From: Orbaceae bacterium lpD01
Lineage (GTDB): Bacteria > Pseudomonadota > Gammaproteobacteria > Enterobacterales > Orbaceae
DNA length: 64,000 bases
Reading direction: 5' to 3'
Assembly: GCA_036251705.1 (NCBI GenBank)
Contig: CP133959.1
Location: forward strand, 1,116,001 to 1,180,000
The position numbers were made by a program, and so were the translations under genes. Shown here in pieces: positions 1 through 8,221 of this stretch (its first letter is position 1; each line of letters begins with the position of its first letter). A model generated the notes under the pieces. That model did not search any database. It saw only the letters and a program-made list of their open reading frames with translations, and was not told the origin of the DNA.

Positions 1-10
1 GGTAAACGCT

Positions 11-430
11 ATGACAGATCGTTTAAAATGGGTTGACGGGTTTTGTTTTATGGGTGAAACCGCTAGCGGTCACTCGTTAGTGATGGACGGCGGCATTGAA
101 CATGGTGGGCGTAATCGTGGCGCCAGGCCTATGGAGTTATTGCTACATGGCGCAGCAGGTTGTATGGCTTATGATATTATCGCCATTTTGAAAACGGCCA
201 AAGAAGATGTCCGTGACTTGTGGATTGATATTGAAAAGACACAAGCACCATCGTCACCCAAAGTGTATACCAGCATTAATTTTCATATTGTCATTACGGG
301 TAAATCAGTCTCTAATGAGGCGGTTGAACGAGCGATTAAACTTGCTTCAGAAAAGTATTGCAGTGCATCAATTATGTTAGGTAAAACGGCACAAATGAGC
401 TATACCTATGAAATCCAAGAGCTAATATGA
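11..430 (+). CDS. yhfA: OsmC-family protein, YhfA-like
   Basis: Small cytoplasmic protein of 139 residues, the usual size for the YhfA branch of the OsmC/Ohr family (about 134 residues). The family fold is visible: an N-terminal strand region, a GGRNRGARPMELLLHGAAGCMA-like stretch around residues 32-53 that matches the helix carrying the first conserved cysteine (GC at about residue 50-51), and a C-terminal SEKYCSASIML segment (about 113-123) carrying the second cysteine. OsmC/Ohr proteins use such a Cys pair to reduce organic peroxides; for the YhfA branch the substrate is not established, so peroxidase activity is an inference. The start lies 11 bases from the window edge with a weak ribosome site, so upstream context is unknown. 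Nothing downstream suggests an operon. Confidence 0.85.
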   Translation: MTDRLKWVDGFCFMGETASGHSLVMDGGIEHGGRNRGARPMELLLHGAAGCMAYDIIAILKTAKEDVRDLWIDIEKTQAPSSPKVYTSINFHIVITGKSVSNEAVERAIKLASEKYCSASIMLGKTAQMSYTYEIQELI

Positions 431-660
431 GTTATCCTTTAGATTTATAACTTACCTGAATGGGGAGCTCTTTTATTATCTATTATTAGTGTTAGCCTCT
501 GTTTGCACAGCCTAGTTTACATCAACAAGCCTTGTTGCAAATAGCGACACAATACGTATATAACCCATGTCTATAGGATAAAACCGATTTATGCTTAATT
601 GATTGGAATCAGTTTAATTAAGCTGTTCGGTCATTAATCGAGTTATTACAGAGAAAGGCT

Positions 661-2007
661 ATGCAACAATTAAATAAAAGTATGCGTTTTAGAGATTTGG
701 TCATTCTTGGATTGCTCTTTATGGGACCTGCAGCGCCAGTTGGCTTATTTGGTGTGCTTGATGCGATTAGTGATGGCGCCATTGCATTGGTCTATATTGT
801 GTCTACATTTGTGATGGCATTCACGGCTTTCTCTTATGCTAGAATGTCGAGCGAGTTACCGCATGCCGGTTCAGTTTACGCTTATTGTTCGGCAGGTATT
901 CATCCGCATGCCGGTTTTTTAGTCGGGTGGCTGCTTTTACTGGATTACCTGTTTATTCCTGCCGTGGCCTATCTGTTTAGTGGTATTTCATTAAATGCAA
1001 TTATGCCATCAGTGCCTGTTTGGGTTTGGACCTGTATTGCTGTTGTGCTCACGACCACATTAAATTTAATCGGAGTCAAGAAATCAGCTAAAATAACCTT
1101 ACTGATTTTAATCGTTGAAATTGTTGTGTTAGCCGCAGTTTTATTTGCGGGGATCTGGATCTTAGCGACAAGTGGTATTGAGCGAGACTGGTTGGTTCCT
1201 TTCTCTGGTGGAGAACGATTTAGTTGGGGTAACCTGTCTACAGCTGTCTCAATTGCAGCACTTTCCTATCTTGGTTTTGACGCGATTGCGACTTTTGCTG
1301 AAGAAAATGGTGGTGAACGGAGTTTGGTCAGTAAAGCGATTATCGGTTGTCTGATTTTAGCGGGTGCCTTGTTTGTGATTCAAACCTATATTGGCGCGCT
1401 ACTGAGTCCTTATTCACCGGCATATTTACGAGCTAACCCTAGCCTGCAAGGCAAAGCCTACTACGATATAGTTAACCAAGAATTGGGTCTTTATCTGGGT
1501 TGGTCATTAGGTTTGATGAAGGCTATTGGTGCTGCCTTTGCAGCGATGGTGGGTCAAGCCGCGGCAAGTCGTTTATTATTTAGTATGGGACGAGATAAAC
1601 GTTTACCGCCAATACTGGCGAAGGTTGGTAAGCATAGCGGTGTACCTACGATTGCGATTCTTTTTGCGGCTGCTTTTAACTTCTGTCTTGCGACCAGTGC
1701 GGCAAACAACGCAAAAGGGCTACCCACGTTAGTTTCTTTTGTTGATGTCGGCGCGTTAAGTGCGTTTATTATGTTGCACATCGCCGTGATTGGCTACTTT
1801 AGATTTAAAAAGAACAATATTGGTTTATCCTCTTTATTGTCTGATATTATCATACCCATCATTGGGATCTCAGTCCTACTGCCCGTGTTATTATATATAA
1901 ATCATGATGCTAAAATCGTCGGAGGTATTTGGTTGCTTATTGGGGGGCTGATCCTATTTTTAAATAAAAATAAACCCACATTACAATGGATTGATCACAT
2001 AAAATAG
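661..2007 (+). CDS. APC-family amino acid/polyamine permease (PuuP-like)
   Basis: Inner-membrane transporter of 448 residues with about 12 hydrophobic segments. The N-terminal part holds the APC superfamily signature, a glycine/proline-rich break in TM1 (LLFMGPAAPVGLFG, about residues 18-31), followed by ELPHAGSVYAYCSAGIHP (about 65-82). A later LSYLGFDAIATFAEEN motif (about 200-215) is the TM6 break typical of APC porters. The protein most resembles the putrescine/amino acid importers of the PuuP/YjeH group. Substrate cannot be read from the sequence; putrescine or a neutral amino acid is a guess. The start follows an AAAGG ribosome site by 4 bases. It stands alone, about 230 bases after the OsmC gene. 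Confidence 0.8.
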   Translation: MQQLNKSMRFRDLVILGLLFMGPAAPVGLFGVLDAISDGAIALVYIVSTFVMAFTAFSYARMSSELPHAGSVYAYCSAGIHPHAGFLVGWLLLLDYLFIPAVAYLFSGISLNAIMPSVPVWVWTCIAVVLTTTLNLIGVKKSAKITLLILIVEIVVLAAVLFAGIWILATSGIERDWLVPFSGGERFSWGNLSTAVSIAALSYLGFDAIATFAEENGGERSLVSKAIIGCLILAGALFVIQTYIGALLSPYSPAYLRANPSLQGKAYYDIVNQELGLYLGWSLGLMKAIGAAFAAMVGQAAASRLLFSMGRDKRLPPILAKVGKHSGVPTIAILFAAAFNFCLATSAANNAKGLPTLVSFVDVGALSAFIMLHIAVIGYFRFKKNNIGLSSLLSDIIIPIIGISVLLPVLLYINHDAKIVGGIWLLIGGLILFLNKNKPTLQWIDHIK

Positions 2008-2146
2008 TGCATGACTACGGCATAAAGTTAACGGTTAAGATTGGTATGCACAGATAAATTGGATAGGGCTATGCGTTGTGATGAGCTTGTGCCTAAGAAC
2101 ATGGTATGGTGGATACTTAAGCGCTTACGGCAGGCTAAACAAAAAT

Positions 2147-2172
2147 ATCAAAACCGCCGCAGCGGTTTTGAT
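2147..2172. terminator. Perfect 11-bp hairpin, possible bidirectional terminator
   Basis: ATCAAAACCGC and GCGGTTTTGAT form a perfect 11-bp stem around a 4-base loop (CGCA). A T-rich tail is present on the minus strand (ATATTTTTG), while the plus-strand right arm itself ends in TTTTGATT. It lies about 140 bases after the permease stop codon and just before the small secreted protein gene, so termination of the permease transcript is plausible but not certain. Confidence 0.5.
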
Positions 2173-2228
2173 TAAAGTGTGTCAGATTAATCAAAATAGA
2201 CATAGTCAATATTTTGGCCGATAAAAAC

Positions 2229-2555
2229 ATGAATATAATCAAAACCAAAATACTACTTGCTGTTTTTTGTGGTATTTTCTCGACTTCAAGCTTTGCATTA
2301 GATTCGTTACAAGTAATTTGTAGCAAATACAATGGTACAATGTTGAGTACACAAGAAGTACAAGGTCTTTATGCTAGCTCAATCTCAAATGTCGTCAGTA
2401 TTCAGGCAGATAAGGTTTGGTATCATATGGAGTTTACTAATAACGCAGCAACATTTGTATATGATCTGAGTAAAACGGCATTTATTACCAAGCGAAGCAT
2501 TGAGGTTTGTGTTGATAAAAATGGCGATTATTTATTAGGTGTGCAATACGACTAA
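2229..2555 (+). CDS. Small secreted protein of unknown function
   Basis: I do not recognise this 108-residue protein. The chosen ATG at 2229 gives a clear Sec signal peptide: MNIIKTK, then a hydrophobic stretch ending with SSFA before LDSLQ (cleavage near residue 24). A TTG five codons upstream is in frame but would put charged residues before the signal. The mature part is about 84 residues with two cysteines (VICSKYNG near the start, IEVCVDKNGDYLLG near the end) that could form a disulfide, consistent with a periplasmic location. No good ribosome site is visible. It precedes the candidate effector gene at 3062 by 500 bases. A periplasmic immunity or inhibitor role is possible but only speculative. 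Confidence 0.6.
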   Translation: MNIIKTKILLAVFCGIFSTSSFALDSLQVICSKYNGTMLSTQEVQGLYASSISNVVSIQADKVWYHMEFTNNAATFVYDLSKTAFITKRSIEVCVDKNGDYLLGVQYD

Positions 2556-2854
2556 TCCCTTCTATACAGCAAATCACTTAGATGATTACAACGTAATTAT
2601 TGATCTAACTAAGATTAACTTTTGTTTAATAACTTTTTAACTCGATATCTATCTCTATCTCTATCAATGGCCACCGTTTTGATCCTTTATCACCATAAGT
2701 AAACCTCTTTAACGATGATGAAGATTGAACACGACTGTGATGTTTAAGTCTTACAATAAGCAAACTGGAAACTATTATTACGAAAAAATAGAGGACTATT
2801 TTATATCCTAATATTGTTTCATCGCATCGTTATTTGGGGCAAAACGCAATCCAT

Positions 2855-2884
2855 AAAATGAGATAAAATGAGATAAAAAGAGAT
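2855..2884. repeat. Three tandem 10-bp direct repeats in a 506-bp gene-free gap
   Basis: AAAATGAGAT occurs at 2855-2864 and 2865-2874, followed by the one-mismatch copy AAAAAGAGAT at 2875-2884. The 10-bp period keeps all copies on one DNA face, as in some regulator-binding arrays. The enclosing gap 2556-3061 holds no supportable gene. It also carries a short TATCTC-type microrepeat near 2645-2665. The repeats lie about 180 bases upstream of the gene at 3062 and might regulate it; nothing shows that directly. Confidence 0.5.
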
Positions 2885-3061
2885 GATTTAATCACTCTCA
2901 GATAAGTGCGACCAAAAATTCGCTAAATCTATCGATTTAAACTCAATACCATAAGCACTTAACTAGATAGCTTAGTTATATTTACAAAACAGGTGGTTCA
3001 AGACTAACCAATCACTATTGATAGATCACAACTTTTATCCATCAAATTATATGAGGAATTT

Positions 3062-3787
3062 ATGCGTAACAAAAATAGTACTATTTTACCTAAAGGGCTA
3101 ACCAACCTTAAAGATGGATCAATTATAATGCCAAAAGGGGATCTGCGAGTCGGCTATCCACAAATTTGCTTACGTTCAAACCGAAAACCAGAACCGACTG
3201 ATATGGAAGAAATTTGTAAAATTGCCGATGAAGCTGCGGCGGAGTTTCCTGATGATCCGAACGCGCACGCTAAAGCGGTTGTAAAAGCATTGAATAAAAT
3301 TTGCGGTGGCGGTAGTTTAGGCCATGCTTGGATTATTGTGTTTGAAAGTGAAAATGTGACGGATTCAAATTGCCACCGTTACGGTTACCATGAAGGTGTT
3401 GGTTACACCAAAAATAGAAGCAATGATCGTCCTGAGCGTGGTTTTGCTTATCAGTTGAGTTTGCCGATCAGCCAACAGCAAATGATGGATCTGGAAAATA
3501 GCGTGATTCCACAATTGAATGATGAAAGTACTGAATTGGCGAAAAACTTCCATATGGAGCCAGGTCCAGGTGACAAAGGCGTTTACACACCAATTACTAA
3601 CTGTACTTGGTTTGCGGGTAATGTTTGGAATCTGACGATGCAGCAGTCAATTGAATTTAAACAGCCATTTGCAGGTAAAGATCATGCTGAGAATTGGGGG
3701 ATTGATTATCTAAATGAAGTGGAAGAGGTGGCTGATCCTGGTTATCTGGCGATGAAAATGTCACAAGTTATCCCTCAAAGTGAATAA
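3062..3787 (+). CDS. Orphan protein with permuted papain-like His/Cys motifs, candidate effector
   Basis: I do not recognise this 241-residue protein by name. It has no signal peptide. Two motifs stand out: GHAWI with His88, and TNCTWFAGNVW with Cys181. A His in a GH-aliphatic strand followed about 90 residues later by an NC-aromatic motif is the order seen in circularly permuted papain-fold enzymes (LRAT, permuted NlpC/P60, YiiX), where His comes before the catalytic Cys. By that analogy it could be a cysteine amidase, protease or acyltransferase, and perhaps a peptidoglycan-targeting toxin exported by a secretion system. The N-terminus contains a near-repeat (LPKGLTNLKDGS / MPKGDLRVG). GAGGAATTT precedes the ATG as a good ribosome site. 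No type VI secretion genes are in the window, and no gene on the same strand lies within 360 bases downstream. The function is inference only. Confidence 0.6.
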   Translation: MRNKNSTILPKGLTNLKDGSIIMPKGDLRVGYPQICLRSNRKPEPTDMEEICKIADEAAAEFPDDPNAHAKAVVKALNKICGGGSLGHAWIIVFESENVTDSNCHRYGYHEGVGYTKNRSNDRPERGFAYQLSLPISQQQMMDLENSVIPQLNDESTELAKNFHMEPGPGDKGVYTPITNCTWFAGNVWNLTMQQSIEFKQPFAGKDHAENWGIDYLNEVEEVADPGYLAMKMSQVIPQSE

Positions 3788-4148
3788 CTTACTTAATGCG
3801 TTGGTTTACAAAACCGGCGCATAACGACAAGCTAGCTAATCGGTGATGATGAATCTCATAGGATTGAAATTAATAAGGCGTAAGATATGGTTGTACAGTA
3901 GTTACTCCTCTCTTGATGTTACGCCTCGAAATTAAACATTTCATGAGCAATAACAATCAAACAAGAAACTGGCTACGGCTTATTTATAGATAACCCATTT
4001 GAGAGATCCAAGTCAGCACATTGACTTAGACAGTAAAATAAATGATAGAGTAATCTTATATATAGTATTTTTGTTCAAAACTTAATACGACCAAGATTAC
4101 TCGTCTTTTAATCAAAACATGATAAACTAATAATGAGTTAACCTATCG
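3788..4148. other. Gene-free stretch with one long-looped inverted repeat
   Basis: No supportable coding sequence of useful length was seen. The only structure noticed is AGGCGTAA (3876-3883) pairing with TTACGCCT (3919-3926) across a 35-base loop. It could be a weak RNA structure or chance. No T tract follows. Confidence 0.4.
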
Positions 4149-4376
4149 CTACCTTTCTGGGCAAAGCGTAAACGTTCTTAATGGATACTTTTTAACATAG
4201 GTCTTAATAATAAATCCACTATTGATAAAATACATCTCGTAGTAGCAGTATGCATAAAGACCATTACTTAATGCCCCTAATAGCCTAATGGATGTTAAGT
4301 TCGCATAAGCCGATGATGATGGTAATATTAATGTCAAGCTCAATACAAGACTTATCATTCTAATCAATTTTTTCAT
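4149..4376 (-). CDS. Small secreted cysteine-containing protein
   Basis: 75-residue protein I cannot name. It has a textbook signal peptide: MKKLIRM, a leucine-rich hydrophobic core, and SSSAYA before NLTSI (cleavage near residue 26). The mature part of about 50 residues contains AYCYYE and a terminal TLCPER; the CYY...CP pattern is reminiscent of small periplasmic proteins with one disulfide, seen from memory in enteric bacteria. AAGGGA lies 8 bases before the ATG. It sits next to the truncated restriction-type fragment, transcribed in the same direction, in an AT-rich accessory region. It could be an immunity factor for the effector candidate at 3062, but it is on the opposite strand and the link is weak. 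Confidence 0.6.
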   Translation of the reverse strand: MKKLIRMISLVLSLTLILPSSSAYANLTSIRLLGALSNGLYAYCYYEMYFINSGFIIKTYVKKYPLRTFTLCPER

Positions 4377-4411
4377 ATTTATTTTCCCTTGGTTGTTTAT
4401 GTTGTTTCCAA

Positions 4412-4585
4412 TTAGTATAACGACTTATTTTTTTTAACATTATGATTATCTTTGACATAATCATAAGTATCAAGAATCAATCCACTGACTTTCAAAATAT
4501 TTTTAGGTTTATCGATGATAACTCGGTCACCTATGCCGATCTCTAAGCCCACGCTTTTTACCTCTTTATTCAACTGCTTAATCAA
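4412..4585 (-). CDS. Short ORF after the HsdR-like fragment, probably a gene remnant
   Basis: A 57-codon frame opening at TTG (4585), or at an internal GTG preceded by GAGG, continues immediately after and in a different frame from the truncated HsdR-like frame ending at 4578. Its product contains GIGDRVIIDKPKNILKVSG, followed by LILDTYDYVKD, with regular alternation of hydrophobic and charged residues that looks like real protein. I do not recognise a family. It may be another leftover of the same decayed locus, or a tiny gene translated by coupling. Coding status is uncertain. Confidence 0.3.
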   Translation of the reverse strand: MIKQLNKEVKSVGLEIGIGDRVIIDKPKNILKVSGLILDTYDYVKDNHNVKKNKSLY

Positions 4586-4763
4586 TTAGATAGCCTGCTT
4601 TATATTCAGCTTTTCCATTTGTTGGCTCATAAGATGAGAAACCCAAAATATCTAATAACGGTAAGATTAAAATTTGCTTGGTGGTCGCTTCAGTTGAGTA
4701 GTGAGTATCAACTTTTTGGACATAATCTGCATGATTATTTAATTTAATCCTAAAATTATTCAT
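4578..4763 (-). pseudogene. N-terminal fragment of an HsdR-type (restriction R subunit-like) protein
   Basis: The 61-residue product contains STEATTKQILILPLLDILGF, then a short spacer and EPTNGKAEYKAGY. This matches the start of the HSDR_N_2-type nuclease domain (pattern TEEATK...LPFL..LGY...NPTEV.PE), found at the N-terminus of type I restriction R subunits and of stand-alone DNA-binding or nuclease proteins. In the family this block is followed by the catalytic D...ExK core, which is absent here because the frame stops at LID. Members are normally 300-1000 residues, so this is a truncation. An intact ATG with a purine-rich site (AAGGGACGGA) is still present. The fragment suggests a lost defence gene in this accessory stretch. 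The family match is from memory and moderately secure. Confidence 0.55.
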
Positions 4764-5170
4764 TCCGTCCCTTTAACCAATAAGATTATCTTTATACATA
4801 AATTTTATCACTAATTAATCCAAATTATTAGAATAATTACATTTTTTTATAAATTTTAGGTACGAAGATTCGAATTTCGCTTAGGATTTATTCGCTTACA
4901 TTCGGATTATTTAACGTTAGTTGAAATAGCTGTATTTTTATATTCACAGCGTTAAACGTTGTCACAGCTATCTTTTCATCTCATGCTGGGAGATTTTTGG
5001 CCAAGAATAATTTTTAATTTGATGGATAACGATGCTAATTGTATGAAAATTGTTAAAAAACAGTATAGAATAGATGGAAATGATCACTTTTTAGTCAGTT
5101 AAAGTGATTAGATTAAGTTTATATTATTACTTTCATAATCATTATTTCATTTTTACCGTACTAGCATAGG
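4764..5170. other. AT-rich gap upstream of the autotransporter
   Basis: No gene is supported. It should contain the promoters of the divergent HsdR-like fragment (left) and autotransporter (right), but no convincing -35/-10 pair was fixed by eye. A T-arm-like string near 4864-4880 was examined and does not belong to a complete tRNA. Confidence 0.4.
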
Positions 5171-7981
5171 ATGAATTTAGGGATGAAAAATAGTCGAAAA
5201 TTATTAACAGCCACGATAACGATGATATTAAGTACTCATTATACCTCGTCAGTACATGCCACTGATTACCAACCATTAAATGGCGGTAGTATTGTCTTAA
5301 ATGACGGTGATACTGTCTCATCGATTGATGAAGGACAGAAGTACGGTATCAATGTCACCACACCAACAGACAGTTTAACCATAAATGGTTCTGCCGATAT
5401 TACTGTTGAAAGTGATCAAGTGGTAAATGGCGTTACTATCAGCAACACCAACACAAATGATTTGGGCGATGGTACCTCGATAAACACGACCGGTAATGGT
5501 GTTGCTGCAACGGGTCTACAAATCGGTGAAAATACGACAGAGGTCAAAGGAACTCACTTAACCATCAATACAAAGGCGACAGGTGGCTACGCATACGGCA
5601 TTAATGCAGGTCGCTATAGTCAGATCGATTTAGGGGATAGCAGTGTCATTAATACTGACGGTAATGCATTAGGAATTGGGATTTATGGGCTAGTCGGTAG
5701 CCATATTCAGGCTAATGCATTGAACCTGAGTATCACCAATCCTAATGGTTATGGTATTTACCTGACGAATGCTTATTTGGATTTAGGTCGTGATTCTGTG
5801 ATTAAAACGGATACCGCAGATGGCGGCATTCAAGTTTCACAATCGAGCTCACTCAAGGCTGATAATTTAACTGTGATAACGACTGGCTCTGATGGCATTA
5901 ATCTACAGGAAGGATCAACCACTGATTTAGGTTCAAATACGACAATCTTAACGCAAGGGGCGAATACCAGTGCACTATCGGCCTATGGTCAAAATTCATT
6001 AGTGAGGGCCGATCATCTCAGTACCACAGCAACAGGGATGAACAGTTATGCTATTCAAGCTTCTAATGGTGGCACTATCAATGTTGGTGCTGGTAGTTCA
6101 GTGAATACCGTACAAGGTGATGCTATCTCTAGTGCGAAATCGACAATTAATTTTTTAGGCAGTGAGACCGAACGTAATACGATCACAATAAAGGCTAAAA
6201 TGGCTGTTCAATCTGGTGGGATTGGGGCGCAGGTAAATTTAGCTAACACTGATATTCAGGCTGATAACAGTGCGAATACCGATAAAAAAGTGATTGGACT
6301 CTATGCTAATACTAATGGTGTAATTAACGCTGAAAATACCAACCTGACCATGTCTGGCTTAGCTTACTCTGCTTACGCGCAAAAAATGGGCAAGATCAAC
6401 TTAACGGGTCATACCCGGATTATTGCTAATGATGATCCGGGCAGTTTAGCACTGGTAGTGAATGGTGATGGGTCGGTCATTAATTTGGATGGTCGAGTCA
6501 ATATTGATGGTAATATTCATGCCGAGGAGAAAGGACTGATATCAGCCAATCTGACTGCCGGTTCACTGTTAAATGGAAAGGCGACATTAGCTGATGCCAG
6601 CAGTGAGATCGATTTTACCATGGATAGTAGTACTTGGAATGTAAGCGATAATTCGCAAGTTTCTAGCCTTAATTTAAATCAGAGCAATATCAGTTTCACT
6701 CAGACTAACAGGGCCAATCAGTCTGATTATGTCACGCTAACCACTAATTCGCTTATCGGTAACGGGACATTTGACATGCGCACCGATATTGTTGGCCAAA
6801 AGGGCGATCTATTAACGGTGAATGGTCAAGCGCAAGGGACTTATCAATTAAATATCCTGAATAATGGCGCAGCCTCAACGTCCGGCAATGAAACCTTGAC
6901 GGTAGTAAAAACCACAACCAATGATGCCGATTTTTCATTAGCCAATAAAGTTGAATTAGGGGCTTATGAGTATGAGTTAAGAGCGGTTGATGGATCGCCA
7001 AATAATTTAGAGCTCTATTCTGCCAGTAGCTCAAATAACGGTGGAGGCGGTAATTTAACCACTACTGCTAAAGCTGCCACCAGTTTCCTAAATATCGGTT
7101 ATTTTACCAATTACATTGAAAATCAAACGCTACTGCAGCGTTTAGGTGATCTACGTAATGGCATGCTCTCTGGTACGCAAACTAATGGCTTATGGTTAAG
7201 AGCATTTGGCGGTAAATTAGATTCATTTTCAGACAGTTTAATGACTGATTTTGATATGCGTTATAGTGGAACTCAACTCGGTTTTGATACACCGGTTTCG
7301 GTAGCGCAAGGGCAGTTAATGATCGGTGCTATGGTCGGTTATACCCAAACTGATCCCAATTATCAAGCCGGCACAGGTAAAAACAAAAATATTTCAGCGG
7401 GTATTTATGCAACCTATTTATTAGATAATGGCTTCTATTTTGATGCAACGTTTAGATATAACAACATGAGAAACAACTTCAATGTTTATGATACTAAAGG
7501 GGCCAGTGTGGCAGGTAAAGGCCGTACAGAAGGTCTATCACTATCAGCTGAAATCGGCAAACGAGTTTGGTTTGCCGATGACAAACAAGGCTTCTATATC
7601 GAGCCACAACTCCAAATCACCTATGGCTATCAACATGGTGATAATATAAATGCCAGTAATGGTTTGACGATTAAATTAAGTGATTATAATAGTGTCTTAG
7701 GCCGCGTCAGTGGCATCTTGGGTTATCAAATTAGTGGCAATAACCCAGTTAATGTCTATGTCAAAACCGGCCTACTCAGTGAAATGAGTGGTAGTGTAGA
7801 TTACCGCTTTAATGGTAGTGGACCTAATCACTATATATTCCGTTCTAACTGGTTTAACAATGGTTTAGGTGCCAATATCAGTTTTTCCCATGTTCATCAT
7901 ATTTATGCTGAAGCTGATTATTCAACGGGTCATGAGTTTAACAACTTGATGTTTAACATTGGTTATCGTTACGCTTTCTAA
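5171..7981 (+). CDS. Autotransporter adhesin-like outer membrane protein
   Basis: Type V secretion protein of 936 residues. An N-terminal signal peptide runs to about residue 30 (cleavage near SSVHA/TDYQ). The passenger (about 31-640) is rich in G, N, T, S and D with recurring strands such as NTDGNALGIGIYG, the composition and spacing of a pertactin/AIDA-type beta-helix. A glycine-rich linker (SSSNNGGGGN) is followed by the C-terminal translocator barrel (about 665-936) starting near NGLWLRAFGGKLDSF and ending in the outer-membrane signature RYAF. Such proteins export their passenger to the cell surface, usually for adhesion or biofilm; no protease or lipase motif is visible in the passenger. 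There is no obvious cysteine. Start choice is between 5171 and an ATG at 5183; neither has an ideal ribosome site. A strong terminator follows. Confidence 0.9.
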   Translation: MNLGMKNSRKLLTATITMILSTHYTSSVHATDYQPLNGGSIVLNDGDTVSSIDEGQKYGINVTTPTDSLTINGSADITVESDQVVNGVTISNTNTNDLGDGTSINTTGNGVAATGLQIGENTTEVKGTHLTINTKATGGYAYGINAGRYSQIDLGDSSVINTDGNALGIGIYGLVGSHIQANALNLSITNPNGYGIYLTNAYLDLGRDSVIKTDTADGGIQVSQSSSLKADNLTVITTGSDGINLQEGSTTDLGSNTTILTQGANTSALSAYGQNSLVRADHLSTTATGMNSYAIQASNGGTINVGAGSSVNTVQGDAISSAKSTINFLGSETERNTITIKAKMAVQSGGIGAQVNLANTDIQADNSANTDKKVIGLYANTNGVINAENTNLTMSGLAYSAYAQKMGKINLTGHTRIIANDDPGSLALVVNGDGSVINLDGRVNIDGNIHAEEKGLISANLTAGSLLNGKATLADASSEIDFTMDSSTWNVSDNSQVSSLNLNQSNISFTQTNRANQSDYVTLTTNSLIGNGTFDMRTDIVGQKGDLLTVNGQAQGTYQLNILNNGAASTSGNETLTVVKTTTNDADFSLANKVELGAYEYELRAVDGSPNNLELYSASSSNNGGGGNLTTTAKAATSFLNIGYFTNYIENQTLLQRLGDLRNGMLSGTQTNGLWLRAFGGKLDSFSDSLMTDFDMRYSGTQLGFDTPVSVAQGQLMIGAMVGYTQTDPNYQAGTGKNKNISAGIYATYLLDNGFYFDATFRYNNMRNNFNVYDTKGASVAGKGRTEGLSLSAEIGKRVWFADDKQGFYIEPQLQITYGYQHGDNINASNGLTIKLSDYNSVLGRVSGILGYQISGNNPVNVYVKTGLLSEMSGSVDYRFNGSGPNHYIFRSNWFNNGLGANISFSHVHHIYAEADYSTGHEFNNLMFNIGYRYAF

Positions 7982-7991
7982 TCTGAATTCA

Positions 7992-8022
7992 AAAATACCC
8001 AGCGTTTGCTGCTGGGTATTTT
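7992..8022 (+). terminator. Rho-independent terminator after the autotransporter gene
   Basis: AAAATACCCAGC and GCTGGGTATTTT form a perfect 12-bp stem with a 7-base loop, 11 bases after the stop codon, with T residues in and after the right arm. Confidence 0.9.
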
Positions 8023-8221
8023 GCTGTGTTATTTTCATTTTATAGTGTGATGTCGATTGCTCATACCTCATACCTAATACTTCATAGTGCGGTTCTGATA
8101 GTTTATATTGAGTCTTGTTATCTTTATCACAAAATTGCCATCGTTATTTTATAACATATTGAATATAATCTATAAATCATGGTGTAATGAGTCTATTGAC
8201 ACCTGACTATCAAACAATTTA

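Noticed and set aside
427-660. Possible short membrane-like frame after the OsmC gene (reading YNLPEWGALLLS and onward)
   Set aside because: It has no start codon or ribosome site, is interrupted by stops and resembles no family I know. It may be a remnant, but the evidence is too thin.
2135-2332. Minus-strand frame overlapping the small secreted protein
   Set aside because: It is antisense to a frame with a convincing signal peptide and runs through a hairpin; no family resemblance.
4864-4880. T-arm-like string (GATTCGAATTTC) suggesting a tRNA or att site
   Set aside because: No acceptor stem, anticodon arm or CCA is found around it, and the loop is out of register by one base.
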